Source of the DNA: Melioribacteraceae bacterium
GTDB taxonomy: Bacteria > Bacteroidota > Ignavibacteria > Ignavibacteriales > Melioribacteraceae
Length of the DNA stretch: 64,000 bases
Assembly: GCA_016342755.1 (NCBI GenBank)
Contig: JAEINS010000002.1
Span: 186,001 to 250,000 of the forward strand
Direction: 5' to 3'
Under the pieces are notes generated by a model. That model was not told the DNA's origin and did not search any database. It saw only the letters and a list, made by a program, of their open reading frames with translations. The stretch's first letter is position 1. Each line of letters begins with the position of its first letter. Shown here piece after piece: positions 1 to 8,768 of the stretch. A program made the position numbers and the translations under genes.

Positions 1-291
1 AGATACATTTGATATGTACAATTTCGGCAAAATCCGCTCATGCTTTGTTATAAAATAAAAATAACGATTCATCACCGAAATAAACATTATAATCGTTGAT
101 TCCGGCCCCCCAGAATCATATAGGTAAAGTTAATAATAATTCTATTAAAATTACAACTATATCGAGAGTTAAAATAAATCTTTCCAATATTTTTAACAAG
201 TTAAAAACGATACTAATAATTTTGGACTATTCACAATAGGCTTTAAGAGATTTAATCTTTACTAGTTTTTAAAAGACACTAGTAGCTTAAT
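1..291. other. Left-edge intergenic stretch, no gene supported
   Basis: No coding region is supported here. The sequence is very AT-rich with frequent stops in all six frames. A 7-bp inverted repeat (TACTAGT at 260-266, ACTAGTA at 278-284) lies near the right end and could be part of a weak terminator, but it has no clear U-tract. A minus-strand ATG at 41 opens only 13 codons before the window edge and has no ribosome binding site, so it is not called. Confidence 0.6.
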
Positions 292-331
292 AAAATAAAA
301 AAGCTATTTAACTATACTGGTTAAATAGCTT
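292..331 (-). terminator. Intrinsic terminator after trxA
   Basis: A perfect 12-bp inverted repeat (301-312 with 320-331, 7-nt loop) is followed on the minus strand by a T-rich run (TTTTTTATTTT). It begins 28 nt past the trxA stop codon, the expected place for a Rho-independent terminator closing the leftward transcript. Confidence 0.85.
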
Positions 332-358
332 TAATAATGCTATATATTTTAAGCAATA

Positions 359-679
359 TTATAAAGCAGCATTTAGTTTTTCTACAAATGTATCTTTAGA
401 TACAGCACCAATAACTGTGTCTTTAACTTCGCCGTCTTTAATAATTAAAACTGTAGGTATACTTCTAACACCATATTTAATGGCAGTCTGCTGGTTAGTA
501 TCAACATCCACTTTACCAATCTTAGCTTTTCCTTCAAACTCTTCTGCTAATTCGTCTACAATAGGCGCAATCATTTTGCATGGTCCGCACCAGGCTGCCC
601 AAAAATCAAGCAATACAGGAACATCCGAATTCATTACTTCTGCTTCAAAGTTATCATCTGTTATTGTTAAAGGTTTCAT
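359..679 (-). CDS. trxA: Thioredoxin
   Basis: Cytosolic thioredoxin, a small disulfide reductase that passes electrons from thioredoxin reductase to target proteins. The 106-residue product is the normal family length and shows the redox motif WCGPC (W30, C31, C34), the buried Asp region before it and the cis-proline loop SIPT (P75). The ATG at 679 follows a good Shine-Dalgarno (AAAGGAG). It is the last gene of a leftward run that includes the acyl-CoA dehydrogenase, SDR and dnaE; a strong terminator lies just beyond it. No thioredoxin reductase is adjacent. Identification is secure. Confidence 0.96.
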   Translation of the reverse strand: MKPLTITDDNFEAEVMNSDVPVLLDFWAAWCGPCKMIAPIVDELAEEFEGKAKIGKVDVDTNQQTAIKYGVRSIPTVLIIKDGEVKDTVIGAVSKDTFVEKLNAAL

Positions 680-711
680 AATTTACTCCTTTCGTTATAT
701 AAAAATTTAAA

Positions 712-1854
712 TTAAACAATTCCTTTTTTCTTTATAATATCACGGGCAATTATACCCTTTTGTATTTCATTTGTACCTTCAAAAATTCTATTTATTCTGG
801 AATCCCTGTAAAATCTTTCTATCGGATATTCCCTGCTATATCCCATTCCGCCATGTATCTGTACCGCGTAATCCGCTATTTTATCTAACGATTCTGAACA
901 GTATAATTTAACCATGGCCGATTCTTTAGCAATATTTTTTCCAAGATCAGCATCAACTGCTGCTCTATAAACAATAGATTCCATAGTATATACAAGTACA
1001 TTCATCTCTGCAAGCATGTTCTGTATAGTCTGTAAAGCACTTATTGGTTTTCCAAACTGAATTCTGTTTAACGAATATTTAGTAGAGAGTTCAAGAAGCT
1101 CTTTTGCTCCGCCTAAACATGCGGCTCCTAATCCTAATCTGCCATTATTTAATACAGCCATAGCCAGTAAAAACCCGCGTCCTTCTCTGCCAAGCATATT
1201 TTCTTTAGGAACTCTTACGTTCTCTAATGTTATGGCATTAGTTGTACTTCCCCTAATTCCCATTTTCTTTTCAGGCGGACCAACAATAAATCCGGGAGTA
1301 TTTGTTTCAATTATAAAAGCAGTAATTCCTTTAGGTGTTCTTGCAAATAAAGAAACAATATCAGCTAACCCGCCATTTGTAATCCACTGTTTCTGTCCGT
1401 TGATAATGTAATCGTCACCATCAGGTTCAGCAATAGTCTTCATATTAAACGAATCGGATCCTGCTTCAGGTTCAGTTAAACAGAAAGCAGCAATTTTTTC
1501 GCCTCTGGCTAAAGGTTTTAAGAATTTTTCTTTTTGTTCATCAGTACCGCCAAGATAAATAGTATTAGCACCAATGGACTGATGAGCACCTATATAAGTA
1601 GCTGTTGAAGCACATGCACGAGATATTTCTTCCTGCATTAAACAATAGCCGACTTTTCCAAGTCCGCCTCCTCCAAATTCTTCAGGAAAAGAAACACCCA
1701 TAAATCCTAAATCAGACATTTTTTTTCTTAACTCAATCGGAATCTCCTCATTTTCATCAATCTGACTTGCAATAGGTTTTATTTCTTTATTAACAAAATC
1801 ACGAACCATATCCCGGAACATCATATCTTCTTCAGAAAACTTAAACTCGAACAT
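712..1854 (-). CDS. Acyl-CoA dehydrogenase family protein
   Basis: FAD-dependent acyl-CoA dehydrogenase that introduces a trans-2 double bond into acyl-CoA thioesters and passes electrons to ETF. The product (380 residues) has the usual three-part fold: helical N-terminal domain, central beta domain with the family signatures CLTEPEAGSD and WITNGG, and C-terminal helical domain with QIHGGMGY. The catalytic base is probably the Glu of the FEGTNEIQ segment about 23 residues from the end. The reading frame is also open from a GTG at 1860, but the ATG at 1854 is better spaced from AAGG, so I prefer it. It sits 32 nt from the SDR gene; chain length preference cannot be read from sequence. Confidence 0.93.
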   Translation of the reverse strand: MFEFKFSEEDMMFRDMVRDFVNKEIKPIASQIDENEEIPIELRKKMSDLGFMGVSFPEEFGGGGLGKVGYCLMQEEISRACASTATYIGAHQSIGANTIYLGGTDEQKEKFLKPLARGEKIAAFCLTEPEAGSDSFNMKTIAEPDGDDYIINGQKQWITNGGLADIVSLFARTPKGITAFIIETNTPGFIVGPPEKKMGIRGSTTNAITLENVRVPKENMLGREGRGFLLAMAVLNNGRLGLGAACLGGAKELLELSTKYSLNRIQFGKPISALQTIQNMLAEMNVLVYTMESIVYRAAVDADLGKNIAKESAMVKLYCSESLDKIADYAVQIHGGMGYSREYPIERFYRDSRINRIFEGTNEIQKGIIARDIIKKKGIV

Positions 1855-1886
1855 GCACACTACCTTATTATGTTAATTAATTTCGT

Positions 1887-2711
1887 CTATTTAATTGGCT
1901 GACAAACTTTATCGCCAGTATAACTAACTATATATTCGCCCCCATCCACAGCAATAACATTACCTGAAATCCATTGGCAATTTTCGCCCGATAAAGATAC
2001 AATAGCTTTTGCAACTTCTTCAGCATTAGTTAATCTGCCTCTCGGATTTTTTGCGGTTGCCGAAGACAACATTTTATCAGCTCTAGGGATTTTTCTTAAA
2101 GCAGGCGTATCAGTTACACCAGCCATTATTGCATTTGCAGAAACTTTCATATGTCCAAGTTCAACTGCAAGCTGTCTAATATGCGCTTCTAAAGCCGCTT
2201 TTGCAGCAGACACCGCACCATAGCTAAATATAACTGTTTGTGAACCGGCACTTGTTAATGCAAATATTTTTGAACCTTCGGCTAATAATTGTCTCTGAAC
2301 TAATCCCTGAGTCCAATAAACCAGCGAATGAGCCATTACATCCATTGTCATTTCCATCTGCTGCTTCGAAATACATTCGTTTGGATCTTTAGCTATAAAG
2401 GGTTTCAAAGTACCAAAAGCTAATGAATGAACAATTATATGAATCTTATGATCGTTTTTTGCTTCATGAGATTCTTTAATCTCATCTAATATATCATTTC
2501 TTTTTATTGGATCCGCAGCATTCATATTAAAGTATTCTGCCCGCATTCCCAGTTTGGTAATTTTCTTAGTCAGCTTATCTACATTAGGCATGGTAGAATT
2601 TCTGTCTAAGTGAATTCCAAGTATATTATAGCCTGCTTTTGCGAACTCAAGTGCGGCTGCTCCTCCAAAACCACTTGACGCGCCTAAAATCAGAGCCCAT
2701 TTTTTTTCCAT
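1887..2711 (-). CDS. SDR-family oxidoreductase, FabI/FabL-like
   Basis: Short-chain dehydrogenase/reductase of 274 residues. The N-terminal nucleotide-binding motif is GASSGFG (residues 10-16), as in classical SDRs rather than FabI. The active site, however, is spaced Y164-x6-K171 as in enoyl-ACP reductases FabI and FabL, and the HSLAFG segment (95-100) resembles the HSIAFA of FabI. The tyrosine that FabI has ten residues before the catalytic Tyr is Ser154 here. A role as enoyl-ACP or enoyl-CoA reductase is the best guess, and its place beside an acyl-CoA dehydrogenase fits acyl chain metabolism; another substrate is possible. The ATG follows a strong ribosome binding site (GAGGAAGG). Confidence 0.75.
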   Translation of the reverse strand: MEKKWALILGASSGFGGAAALEFAKAGYNILGIHLDRNSTMPNVDKLTKKITKLGMRAEYFNMNAADPIKRNDILDEIKESHEAKNDHKIHIIVHSLAFGTLKPFIAKDPNECISKQQMEMTMDVMAHSLVYWTQGLVQRQLLAEGSKIFALTSAGSQTVIFSYGAVSAAKAALEAHIRQLAVELGHMKVSANAIMAGVTDTPALRKIPRADKMLSSATAKNPRGRLTNAEEVAKAIVSLSGENCQWISGNVIAVDGGEYIVSYTGDKVCQPIK

Positions 2712-2789
2712 TGTAATACCTTCCTCTCTTAAAAATGAAACGGAAATGTAATATTATTCATTTCTTATGTCAATTAAACAAATTTAGCA

Positions 2790-5700
2790 TTAGCACAAAA
2801 ATTTGTAATGCTTTTCACCTAAAATCTTATCTATTTTTGATAAAAACTCATTGCTTATCTTTACTTTATAATCTTTCAGCAAATATTTTCCTAAGATTAA
2901 ACCATCCCTTTTAGTACACATAAAAACAGGAATAATTCCTTCATTTTTTTCCAATACCGGCTTTAGTTTTTTTATTGTATTTTCATTATGAACATCTTCA
3001 TCAGCAAAAATCACAAAGTTTTTGGTGAACTCAAATTTTACTTCCGCAAGATCAAATGCTTCATCAATCTGTAGTTTTATGGCATCTCCGCTGCTTTCGG
3101 GTCTTCCTTTAACCATTATTGTTGATTCAGCATCAATCAGTTTTCCAAACTCCTCATAAGTTTTTGAAAACATTAAACATTCACATGATCCGGTAAAATC
3201 ATCTAGTTTAAAGAAAGCCATTGTCCGTCCGGCTTTATCCATCTTAGTTCTTACCTCTGTAACAACACCACAGGCACGCACTAAATCACTTTTTTCAAGA
3301 TTGAATGTTTCAGGATCGCCTAAATGAACAGTTGCAAAGGAATCATACTCAATAGAATATTTTTTTAATGGATGATCAGAAAGATAAAAACCCAGTACCT
3401 CACGTTCTCTTTTCAATAACTCTTTCTGTTCCCACAGTTCAATAGCCGGAAGCACTGGTTCTTCAATTTGAAGTCCTTCATCTGTACCGCCAAATAAACT
3501 ATCAACCTGCTGTAGTTTTGCGCTTCGCAGTTTAGATCCATAATGAAGAGCGTCTTCTATAGCGGCAAAATTTTGAGTTCTGTTACCGGTCAAAGTATCA
3601 AACGCACCGGCAAGAACAAGTCCTTCCAATGTTCTTTTATTTACAACTCTTGTATCAATGTTTACACATAAATCAAATATACTTGTAAAATCTCTGTCTA
3701 ATTCTTTTCTGGCTCTTTCAATTTCTTCAACAGCACCGACGCCTACATTTTTAATAGCGCACATTCCAAATATTATATTTCCATTATCAACATTAAAATA
3801 AACAGATGGTTTATTAACATCCGGCGGAAGTACTTCAATTTTTAACCGTCTGCAATCATCAAGAAATACAGTTACTTTATCAGTGTTGGTAAATTCATTT
3901 GTTAAGTTGGCAGCTAAAAACTCAGGCAGAAAATTTGCCTTTAAGTAGGCAGTCTGATAAGCTACAATACTATAAGCAACAGCATGACTCTTATTAAAAC
4001 CGTAGTTGGCAAACTTATCAATAGCGTCAAAAATTTCACCCGCAATTTTTTCCGGGATGTTATTATTAACTGCCGCACCTTTTATAAATATAGAACGCTG
4101 TTCAGCCATCGCTTTTAAATCTTTTTTACCCATTGCACGACGAAGAATATCCGCATCCGCAAGGCTCATTCCGGCAACTTTATTTGCAAGCTGAATTACC
4201 TGTTCCTGGTAAACAATAATTCCATATGTTTCATTAAGAATTGGCTCTAAAATGGGATGAAGATATTTGGTCTCTGCACGGCCATGTTTACGATCAATGA
4301 AATCGCCTATAAACTCCATTGGACCCGGACGATACAATGCATTCATCGCCGCAAGATCTTGTATGCTATTTGGTTTAAGATTTTTTAAGTGCTCGCGCAT
4401 AGGACCAGATTCAAACTGGAACACGGCTGTTGTCTGACCTTTTGCAAAAAGCTCATATGTTTTTTTATCATCAAGGGGAATTTTATCAGGGTCAATATCT
4501 ATTCCTCTGGTTTTCTTAACAAGAGTAATTGCGTCTCTAATAATTGTTAAAGTTCTTAATCCAAGAAAATCCATTTTAAGCAGACCGGCACTGCCCTCCA
4601 GCTCTTTCATATTGAATTGCGTTACTAGATCGCGGGTAGCTCCGGCTGTTGCTAAAGCAACATAATTACTTACTTCACTTGGCGCAATTACAACTCCGGC
4701 GGCATGTTTGGAATTGTTTCTATTCATTCCTTCAAGAACCTGTGAATATTTAATCAGGTCCTGTATTTGCGGATCATCAGATTCCTTAACCCATTTCAGT
4801 TCAGGTACTTCTTCTAAAGATTTTGATATCGAAAAAACTTTTCCAAATTTTGACGGAATATGTTTAGTTATATTTGCAACTGTCGGGATCGGAATTCCTA
4901 AAACTCTTGCAACGTCCTTTAATACTGCCTTTGAAGACAATGTATTAAATGTTACAATCTGACAAACGGAATCTTCGCCATACTTCTTTTTTACATAATC
5001 TATAACTTCGCCCCGCTGGTCATCGGCAAAATCAATATCAATATCGGGCATAGACTGTCGGGCAGGATTTAAAAATCTCTCAAACAGCAAATCATAATCA
5101 AGCGGATTAACATTGGTAATTCTTAATGCATAAGCCACCAGACTACCGGCAGCACTTCCTCTGCCGGGGCCAACCGGAATCCCCATATCTTTAGCTGCAT
5201 TAATAAAATCCTGAGTAATTAAGAAGTAACCCGGATATCCCATATCGTTAATTACTTTTACTTCAAAATCAAATCTATCCCAAACTTCCTTAGTAATTTC
5301 TTTACCTTCGTATCTCTTTTCTAAACCTTCTTTGGCCAGGATTTCAAAGTATTCACTTAAATTTTTTGCAGGCGAATCTTCCGGAATCGGGAAATCAGGA
5401 AAATGCAATCCGCCAAAAGAAATATTTTCATCAATCTTCTGTTCAATCTCAACTGTATTTGAAATAGCTTCAGGGAAATCCTTAAAAAGCTCCTTCATCT
5501 CTTCAGTTGATTTAAAGTATATCTGATCAGTTCTATAACGAAGTTCTTTATAATTAGCTGCACCATTTTTATCCGATAACATCAATAAAATATTATGTGC
5601 AATAGCATGTTCTTTTTTTACATAGTGTATATCGTTTGTAGCTATTAATTTAATATTCTGTTCTTTCGCAATCTTAGGCATATGTTCAAGTAAAATTTTA

Positions 5701-6263
5701 TCTTCTTCCATGCCATGATCCTGAAGCTCAAGATAAAAATCATCACCAAACATATCTTTAAATCTTTGGGAAACTTCTCTGGCTTTTGCTAAATCACCAT
5801 TAATCATTGGAGCTGCCACAACACCGCCCAAACAGGCCGAAAGAGCAATTAAACCTTCTTTATATTGTTCAAGCATCTCCATATCAATTCTTGGTTTATA
5901 ATAAAAACCTTCTGTATACCCTATGGAAACTAGCTTACACAAATTTTTATAACCGGTATCATTTTTGGCTAATAAAACTAAATGGCTATAATGTCTCGAT
6001 TTCTTTTTGCCACCGCCCTTTTCTCCTTTATCGAAGCGGGTTCCGTCAACAACAATATAAACTTCAGAGCCAAGAATTGGTTTAATGCCTTTTTTCTTTG
6101 CTTTTTTATAAAACTCGGATACGCCGTACATAACACCATGATCGGTTAGTGCCAAAGCATGCTGCTTATTTTCTACTGCCGCATTTATTAAACTATCAAC
6201 TGTACAGGCCGCGTCCTGTAAGCTGTAATGTGTATGATTATGTAAGTGAACAAATTCACCCAT
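2790..6263 (-). CDS. dnaE: DNA polymerase III subunit alpha
   Basis: Replicative DNA polymerase catalytic subunit, 1157 residues, the normal DnaE1 length. The N-terminal PHP domain starts with HLHNHTHYSLQD. The palm carries the catalytic aspartates in PDIDIDF (about 406-412) and a third in LKMDFLGL (about 563). The GPGRGSAAGS loop lies about 40 residues before the first aspartates. After the fingers come the helix-hairpin-helix region and an OB-fold (about 970-1060, 'VVTEVRTKMDKAGRTMAFF'). There is no PolC-type exonuclease insertion. The ATG follows AAAAGGAAG. It lies 18 nt after dut and 78 nt before the SDR gene, all leftward. Confidence 0.97.
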   Translation of the reverse strand: MGEFVHLHNHTHYSLQDAACTVDSLINAAVENKQHALALTDHGVMYGVSEFYKKAKKKGIKPILGSEVYIVVDGTRFDKGEKGGGKKKSRHYSHLVLLAKNDTGYKNLCKLVSIGYTEGFYYKPRIDMEMLEQYKEGLIALSACLGGVVAAPMINGDLAKAREVSQRFKDMFGDDFYLELQDHGMEEDKILLEHMPKIAKEQNIKLIATNDIHYVKKEHAIAHNILLMLSDKNGAANYKELRYRTDQIYFKSTEEMKELFKDFPEAISNTVEIEQKIDENISFGGLHFPDFPIPEDSPAKNLSEYFEILAKEGLEKRYEGKEITKEVWDRFDFEVKVINDMGYPGYFLITQDFINAAKDMGIPVGPGRGSAAGSLVAYALRITNVNPLDYDLLFERFLNPARQSMPDIDIDFADDQRGEVIDYVKKKYGEDSVCQIVTFNTLSSKAVLKDVARVLGIPIPTVANITKHIPSKFGKVFSISKSLEEVPELKWVKESDDPQIQDLIKYSQVLEGMNRNNSKHAAGVVIAPSEVSNYVALATAGATRDLVTQFNMKELEGSAGLLKMDFLGLRTLTIIRDAITLVKKTRGIDIDPDKIPLDDKKTYELFAKGQTTAVFQFESGPMREHLKNLKPNSIQDLAAMNALYRPGPMEFIGDFIDRKHGRAETKYLHPILEPILNETYGIIVYQEQVIQLANKVAGMSLADADILRRAMGKKDLKAMAEQRSIFIKGAAVNNNIPEKIAGEIFDAIDKFANYGFNKSHAVAYSIVAYQTAYLKANFLPEFLAANLTNEFTNTDKVTVFLDDCRRLKIEVLPPDVNKPSVYFNVDNGNIIFGMCAIKNVGVGAVEEIERARKELDRDFTSIFDLCVNIDTRVVNKRTLEGLVLAGAFDTLTGNRTQNFAAIEDALHYGSKLRSAKLQQVDSLFGGTDEGLQIEEPVLPAIELWEQKELLKREREVLGFYLSDHPLKKYSIEYDSFATVHLGDPETFNLEKSDLVRACGVVTEVRTKMDKAGRTMAFFKLDDFTGSCECLMFSKTYEEFGKLIDAESTIMVKGRPESSGDAIKLQIDEAFDLAEVKFEFTKNFVIFADEDVHNENTIKKLKPVLEKNEGIIPVFMCTKRDGLILGKYLLKDYKVKISNEFLSKIDKILGEKHYKFLC

Positions 6264-6281
6264 TATTACTTCCTTTTAATT

Positions 6282-6737
6282 TTATTTTGTTCCTGTATGA
6301 CCAAATCCGCCTTCACCGCGCCTACTTTCATTTAGCGCAACTGACTCTTTTATTTCTGCCTTTATAACTTCAGCAATAACTAACTGGGCAATTCTTTCGC
6401 CTCTATTAATTACAAAATCTTCATGCCCGTAATTGAACAATATTATTTTCACCTCACCACGATAGTCAGAATCAATTGTTCCGGGAGAATTAAGAACACC
6501 AATGCCGTGTTTAATTGCTAAACCGCTTCTTGGTCTAACCTGTATTTCAAATCCTAATGGAATTTCAAGACTTAGGTTAGTAGGTACTAATGCAATCTTC
6601 CCTTTCTCAATTATAATCTTTTCATCAACAGCAGCCCTAATATCCATGCCGGAACTTCCTTCGGTTGCGTATGATGGTAAAGGTATATCACTAAATTTAT
6701 TTTCTAATCTTTTAATTTTTAATTCAATTGAATTCAT
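6282..6737 (-). CDS. dut: dUTP diphosphatase
   Basis: Trimeric dUTPase (EC 3.6.1.23) that hydrolyses dUTP to dUMP and pyrophosphate, keeping uracil out of DNA and supplying dTMP synthesis. The 151-residue protein shows the family motifs in order: AGMDIRA-like SSGMDIRA (about 28-35), PRSGLA, the substrate motif [10 protein letters not shown] with the catalytic Asp, GERIAQLV, and the C-terminal P-loop-like [11 protein letters not shown]. All five are intact. It is placed directly upstream of dnaE in the same direction, a sensible replication grouping, and 3 nt downstream of the flippase gene. Confidence 0.96.
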   Translation of the reverse strand: MNSIELKIKRLENKFSDIPLPSYATEGSSGMDIRAAVDEKIIIEKGKIALVPTNLSLEIPLGFEIQVRPRSGLAIKHGIGVLNSPGTIDSDYRGEVKIILFNYGHEDFVINRGERIAQLVIAEVIKAEIKESVALNESRRGEGGFGHTGTK

Positions 6738-6740
6738 AAT

Positions 6741-8201
6741 TTATCTTCTAGTTATAAGTTTTACTAATTTTTTAATTTCAGTTATTTGAATAATGTTGCT
6801 TCCAATTAATGCTATTGGGAAAAAGAAAAACAGTCCTATTTTATATGAAAGATAATCATGTCCCACTGATTTTAAGTAATAATACGCGCTTCCAAATACT
6901 ATCATTAATAAAAACATTTTGCCTATTTTATAATACTCGTACTCTACCGGATAATACTTATTTGCCACAATAAAAATGCCTGCCGACATAACAATGTAGC
7001 TTATGAGTGTTGAAACCGCCGCGCCCATAATTCCGTAGTATGGAATTAGGATTAAATTTGCCGCAACGTTAGAAACAGCTCCCAGACCGGTTATAAGCGG
7101 CATATACTTTGTCTTTTCTTCAATGTATATACCGGCAGAAAAATTAACATACAGACCGTGAAATATGTACGCAAATAATATTATTGGAACAATTGAGAGT
7201 CCGGACAGATAGCTTTTTCCAATAATTGTCTTCCCGTTTAAGATCTCGATTGCTGCAAAATTTTCGATAAAAAGAGTTATAAACAGCCAAACTAAACTAG
7301 CAGCCAAAACAAACATTGTTAGAACCTTTGCAAAAACATCCTTTGCGTCTTTCTCTTTTGCGTTGTTCAGAAAAAACGGCTGCCACGCGTATTGAAACAT
7401 TGCTACAAACAACATCATAAAAATGCCAAGCTTATAATTAGCCGTATATAACCCTACTGTTTCGTTATCGGTAAGCTTAGTTAAAATGGGTCTGTCAATA
7501 ACCTGCACTATAGTTGCGGCCATGCTGGCTGGTAAATACGGGATTCCAAATTTCAACATTTGTTTCAGTGTTTTTACATCAAATGTAAAACTTACATTTT
7601 TAAATATTTCACCCGAAACAGCCAGCAGCGAAAACCCGGAAGCGGCTATATTACTATAGAATACCGCTTCTATTCCCATATCATAAATAAGAATCAGTAT
7701 TAGATTAAGACTGAGATTTATTATAATATTGACTGTTTTAATAAACGCAAATTTTAAGGATCTGTTTTCCAGTCTTAAATTAGCAAAAGGAACCAGTGCC
7801 AATGTATCAAGCAATAAAATCCAAATAGTCAGTTCAACCAAATAATGAAATTCTAAAGGTACTTCCATAAAACTTGCGGCAGAATCACTAGCTGAGTAAA
7901 AAAAGAGTGTGAGTATAATAGTTGTAAAAAAAATAAATACATAAACGGTAGTAAACTTACTTTTCTTTTCTGAACTTTTTGCCAGCGATGCATACTTCAT
8001 AAACGCAGCATCCATACCAAAAATATAGAGTATGTTAAAGAATGCTATGTAAGCATATATATTTCCATAGATTCCCATTGCAGACTCCGCAAATACATTT
8101 GTATAGAATGGGACTAATAAAAAGCCCAGAAATCTTCCAACAATTGTGCTAATGCCGTATATGGCGGTATCTTTAGTAAGTTGTTTAAGTTTATTTAACA
8201 T
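6741..8201 (-). CDS. Oligosaccharide flippase family protein (MOP superfamily)
   Basis: Multi-pass inner membrane protein of 486 residues with about 12-14 predicted hydrophobic helices, starting with a segment typical of polysaccharide biosynthesis flippases (TAIYGISTIVGRFLGFLLVP, residues 13-32). Such proteins move lipid-linked oligosaccharides across the inner membrane. Its start codon overlaps the stop of the thioesterase gene (TAATG), and dut follows after 3 nt, so it is translationally coupled to housekeeping genes rather than to the EPS locus, which already has its own flippase at 21121-22566. Substrate unknown; a role in a second surface glycan is inference. Confidence 0.85.
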   Translation of the reverse strand: MLNKLKQLTKDTAIYGISTIVGRFLGFLLVPFYTNVFAESAMGIYGNIYAYIAFFNILYIFGMDAAFMKYASLAKSSEKKSKFTTVYVFIFFTTIILTLFFYSASDSAASFMEVPLEFHYLVELTIWILLLDTLALVPFANLRLENRSLKFAFIKTVNIIINLSLNLILILIYDMGIEAVFYSNIAASGFSLLAVSGEIFKNVSFTFDVKTLKQMLKFGIPYLPASMAATIVQVIDRPILTKLTDNETVGLYTANYKLGIFMMLFVAMFQYAWQPFFLNNAKEKDAKDVFAKVLTMFVLAASLVWLFITLFIENFAAIEILNGKTIIGKSYLSGLSIVPIILFAYIFHGLYVNFSAGIYIEEKTKYMPLITGLGAVSNVAANLILIPYYGIMGAAVSTLISYIVMSAGIFIVANKYYPVEYEYYKIGKMFLLMIVFGSAYYYLKSVGHDYLSYKIGLFFFFPIALIGSNIIQITEIKKLVKLITRR

Positions 8202-8617
8202 TATTTTTTTGGAAAAAACTCCGCAAGTTTTTCAATATAAAATTTTGGCGGTCTGGTTGCTTTCTTAGTGCTTTCTAAAATAAATACATGATCAGTAAAT
8301 CCAGTAACAAGCAACTCACCGGTTTCGTGTCTTCTTACTTCATATTCAATATGAATTTTGGGGGAATATAAAACAGTAACCTTTGCTTCAATATCTAAAA
8401 GCTCATCATAAAAAGCCGGGTTTCTATAAACCAAACCGGTTTCAATTAACGGAAGCTGATACCCTTCTGTCTCAATTTCACTATACGGCAATCCATAAGT
8501 TCTTAGAAGTTCACATCTGCCTACTTCAAAATATTCCAAGTACTTTCCATTATATACAAATTGCATTTTATCAGTATCGGCATATCTAACACGTAGTTGT
8601 GTAACATTTGTAATCAT
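8201..8617 (-). CDS. Acyl-CoA thioesterase, 4-hydroxybenzoyl-CoA thioesterase (YbgC-like) family
   Basis: Hot-dog fold thioesterase of 138 residues, the typical family length. The N-terminal signature RYADTDKMQFVYNGKYLEYFE (11-31) matches the YbgC/FadM pattern, with the catalytic Asp in the DTD segment (D16 is the best candidate). These enzymes hydrolyse short or medium acyl-CoA or aryl-CoA thioesters in the cytosol. It is the first gene of the run ending at trxA and its stop codon overlaps the flippase start. YbgC enzymes are often linked to tol-pal; no tol genes are here. Confidence 0.85.
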   Translation of the reverse strand: MITNVTQLRVRYADTDKMQFVYNGKYLEYFEVGRCELLRTYGLPYSEIETEGYQLPLIETGLVYRNPAFYDELLDIEAKVTVLYSPKIHIEYEVRRHETGELLVTGFTDHVFILESTKKATRPPKFYIEKLAEFFPKK

Positions 8618-8648
8618 TGAATTTCCGTAGAGTTTAAGTTTATATGGA

Positions 8649-8679
8649 AATCCCGTTTTGGTTTTACCGCAACGGGATT
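8649..8679 (-). terminator. Hairpin between EPS locus and thioesterase gene
   Basis: A perfect 9-bp inverted repeat AATCCCGTT (8649-8657) / AACGGGATT (8671-8679) with a 13-nt loop lies in the 150-nt gap after the last EPS gene. The minus-strand tail is not strongly U-rich, so this may be a weak or Rho-assisted terminator for the leftward EPS transcript. Confidence 0.45.
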
Positions 8680-8768
8680 GTAAAATTTTTCAAATCAAAT
8701 TTACTCTTTTTAAAAATGATTTTCGATATTGATTTTTAATTTCTAAATACTATTTATTAAATCCAATT

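Noticed and set aside
1-41. Minus-strand start MSGFCRNCTYQMY at the left edge
   Set aside because: Only 13 codons are visible, there is no Shine-Dalgarno and no promoter; the two cysteines alone do not support a gene.
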